From Ruminococcaceae bacterium UBA6842 (GTDB taxonomy: Bacteria > Bacillota > Clostridia > Oscillospirales > Acutalibacteraceae), in the NCBI GenBank assembly GCA_002451855.1, contig DKDS01000100.1:1-6334 (forward strand): a stretch of 6,334 bases of DNA. Reading direction: 5' to 3'. Below, piece after piece: positions 6,194 to 6,334 of the stretch. Numbering within the stretch: position 1 is the first letter of the stretch; each line of letters opens with the position of its first letter. The translations under genes were made by a program, and so were the position numbers. The notes under the pieces were generated by a model, which was not told where the DNA came from, searched no databases, and saw only the letters and a list, made by a program, of their open reading frames with translations.

Positions 6194-6334
6194 TTATTTT
6201 GTATACTTCATTGCTTTTGAAAGATTTTCGGCGGCTGTTTTGTCGCCCGTAAGCGCCGTGAGAACCGCAAACCCGAATTCGAACGCCGCACCGGCTCCGC
6301 AGGCGGTTATAACATTGCCGTCGGTCACTGTCTT
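6194..6334 (-). CDS. DJ-1/PfpI family protein, C-terminal fragment (5' end outside window)
   Basis: An open frame enters from the right edge and gives 46 residues up to a TAA at 6194-6196. It was found by reading the region, since its start is not in the window. The fragment KTVTDGNVITACGAGAAFEF, followed by a GFAVLTALTGDKTAAENLSKAM stretch, matches the end of the DJ-1/ThiJ/PfpI fold. There the pattern is usually (V/I)T(S/A)xGPGTAxEFALxLVExLxG. In this protein the canonical G-P-G is G-A-G. The catalytic cysteine (nucleophile elbow) lies earlier in the protein and cannot be seen, so whether it is a YajL-type protein, a protease-like PfpI or a regulator is open. The gene is co-directional with mltG, 18 bp upstream of it with no terminator between, and is probably in the same transcript. 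Confidence 0.8.
   Translation of the reverse strand, partial: KTVTDGNVITACGAGAAFEFGFAVLTALTGDKTAAENLSKAMKYTK

Noticed and set aside
1..6334. CRISPR arrays, tRNA/rRNA genes, insertion sequences, riboswitches or a novel defence system
   Set aside because: No spaced direct repeats, structured RNA signatures, transposase motifs or long non-coding stretch are visible. Nearly all bases belong to recognisable housekeeping genes.

Overview
The window looks like an ordinary stretch of chromosome from an anaerobic Bacillota bacterium, probably class Clostridia. This is an inference from strong GGAG ribosome-binding sites at every visible start, tightly packed genes, a clostridial-type FtsX-family permease, and an mltG-U32 peptidase gene pair that is also known from Bacillus subtilis. 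I see no mobile element, CRISPR array, tRNA, rRNA or phage gene.

Layout, left to right. Positions 1-897 (+ strand) hold the C-terminal part of an ABC-transporter permease whose start lies off the left edge. A 70-bp convergent gap (898-967) contains a strong two-tier hairpin terminator. Everything from 968 to the right edge is on the minus strand and reads as one operon. In transcription order it holds the 3' end of a DJ-1/PfpI-family gene (6334-6194), mltG (6175-5006), a U32-family peptidase/tRNA hydroxylation-type gene (5019-3787, TTG start inside mltG), trkA (3779-2418) and trkH (2413-968). Gaps between these genes are 18, -14, 7 and 4 bp. Each gene in the operon has its Shine-Dalgarno sequence in or beside the end of the preceding gene, and the operon runs into the terminator. 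The promoter must lie beyond the right edge, because no internal promoter is evident.

Functionally, TrkH (membrane channel) and TrkA (cytosolic double-RCK regulator) form a complete Trk potassium-uptake system. MltG cuts nascent peptidoglycan glycan strands and helps set their length. The U32 protein most likely takes part in prephenate-dependent 5-hydroxyuridine formation at tRNA position 34, and the mltG-U32 neighbourhood resembles the B. subtilis yrrL-yrrM-yrrN-yrrO cluster without the yrrM (trmR) methyltransferase. Why potassium uptake is appended to this cluster is not clear. Co-regulation with growth, turgor and cell-wall synthesis is a speculative explanation.

I looked for an undescribed system and did not find one. 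The observations worth checking are the gene order, a degenerate nucleotide-binding loop in the second half of TrkA, the overlapping TTG start of the U32 gene, six cysteines on the outer part of MltG, and a clear excess of the palindrome AAGCTT.
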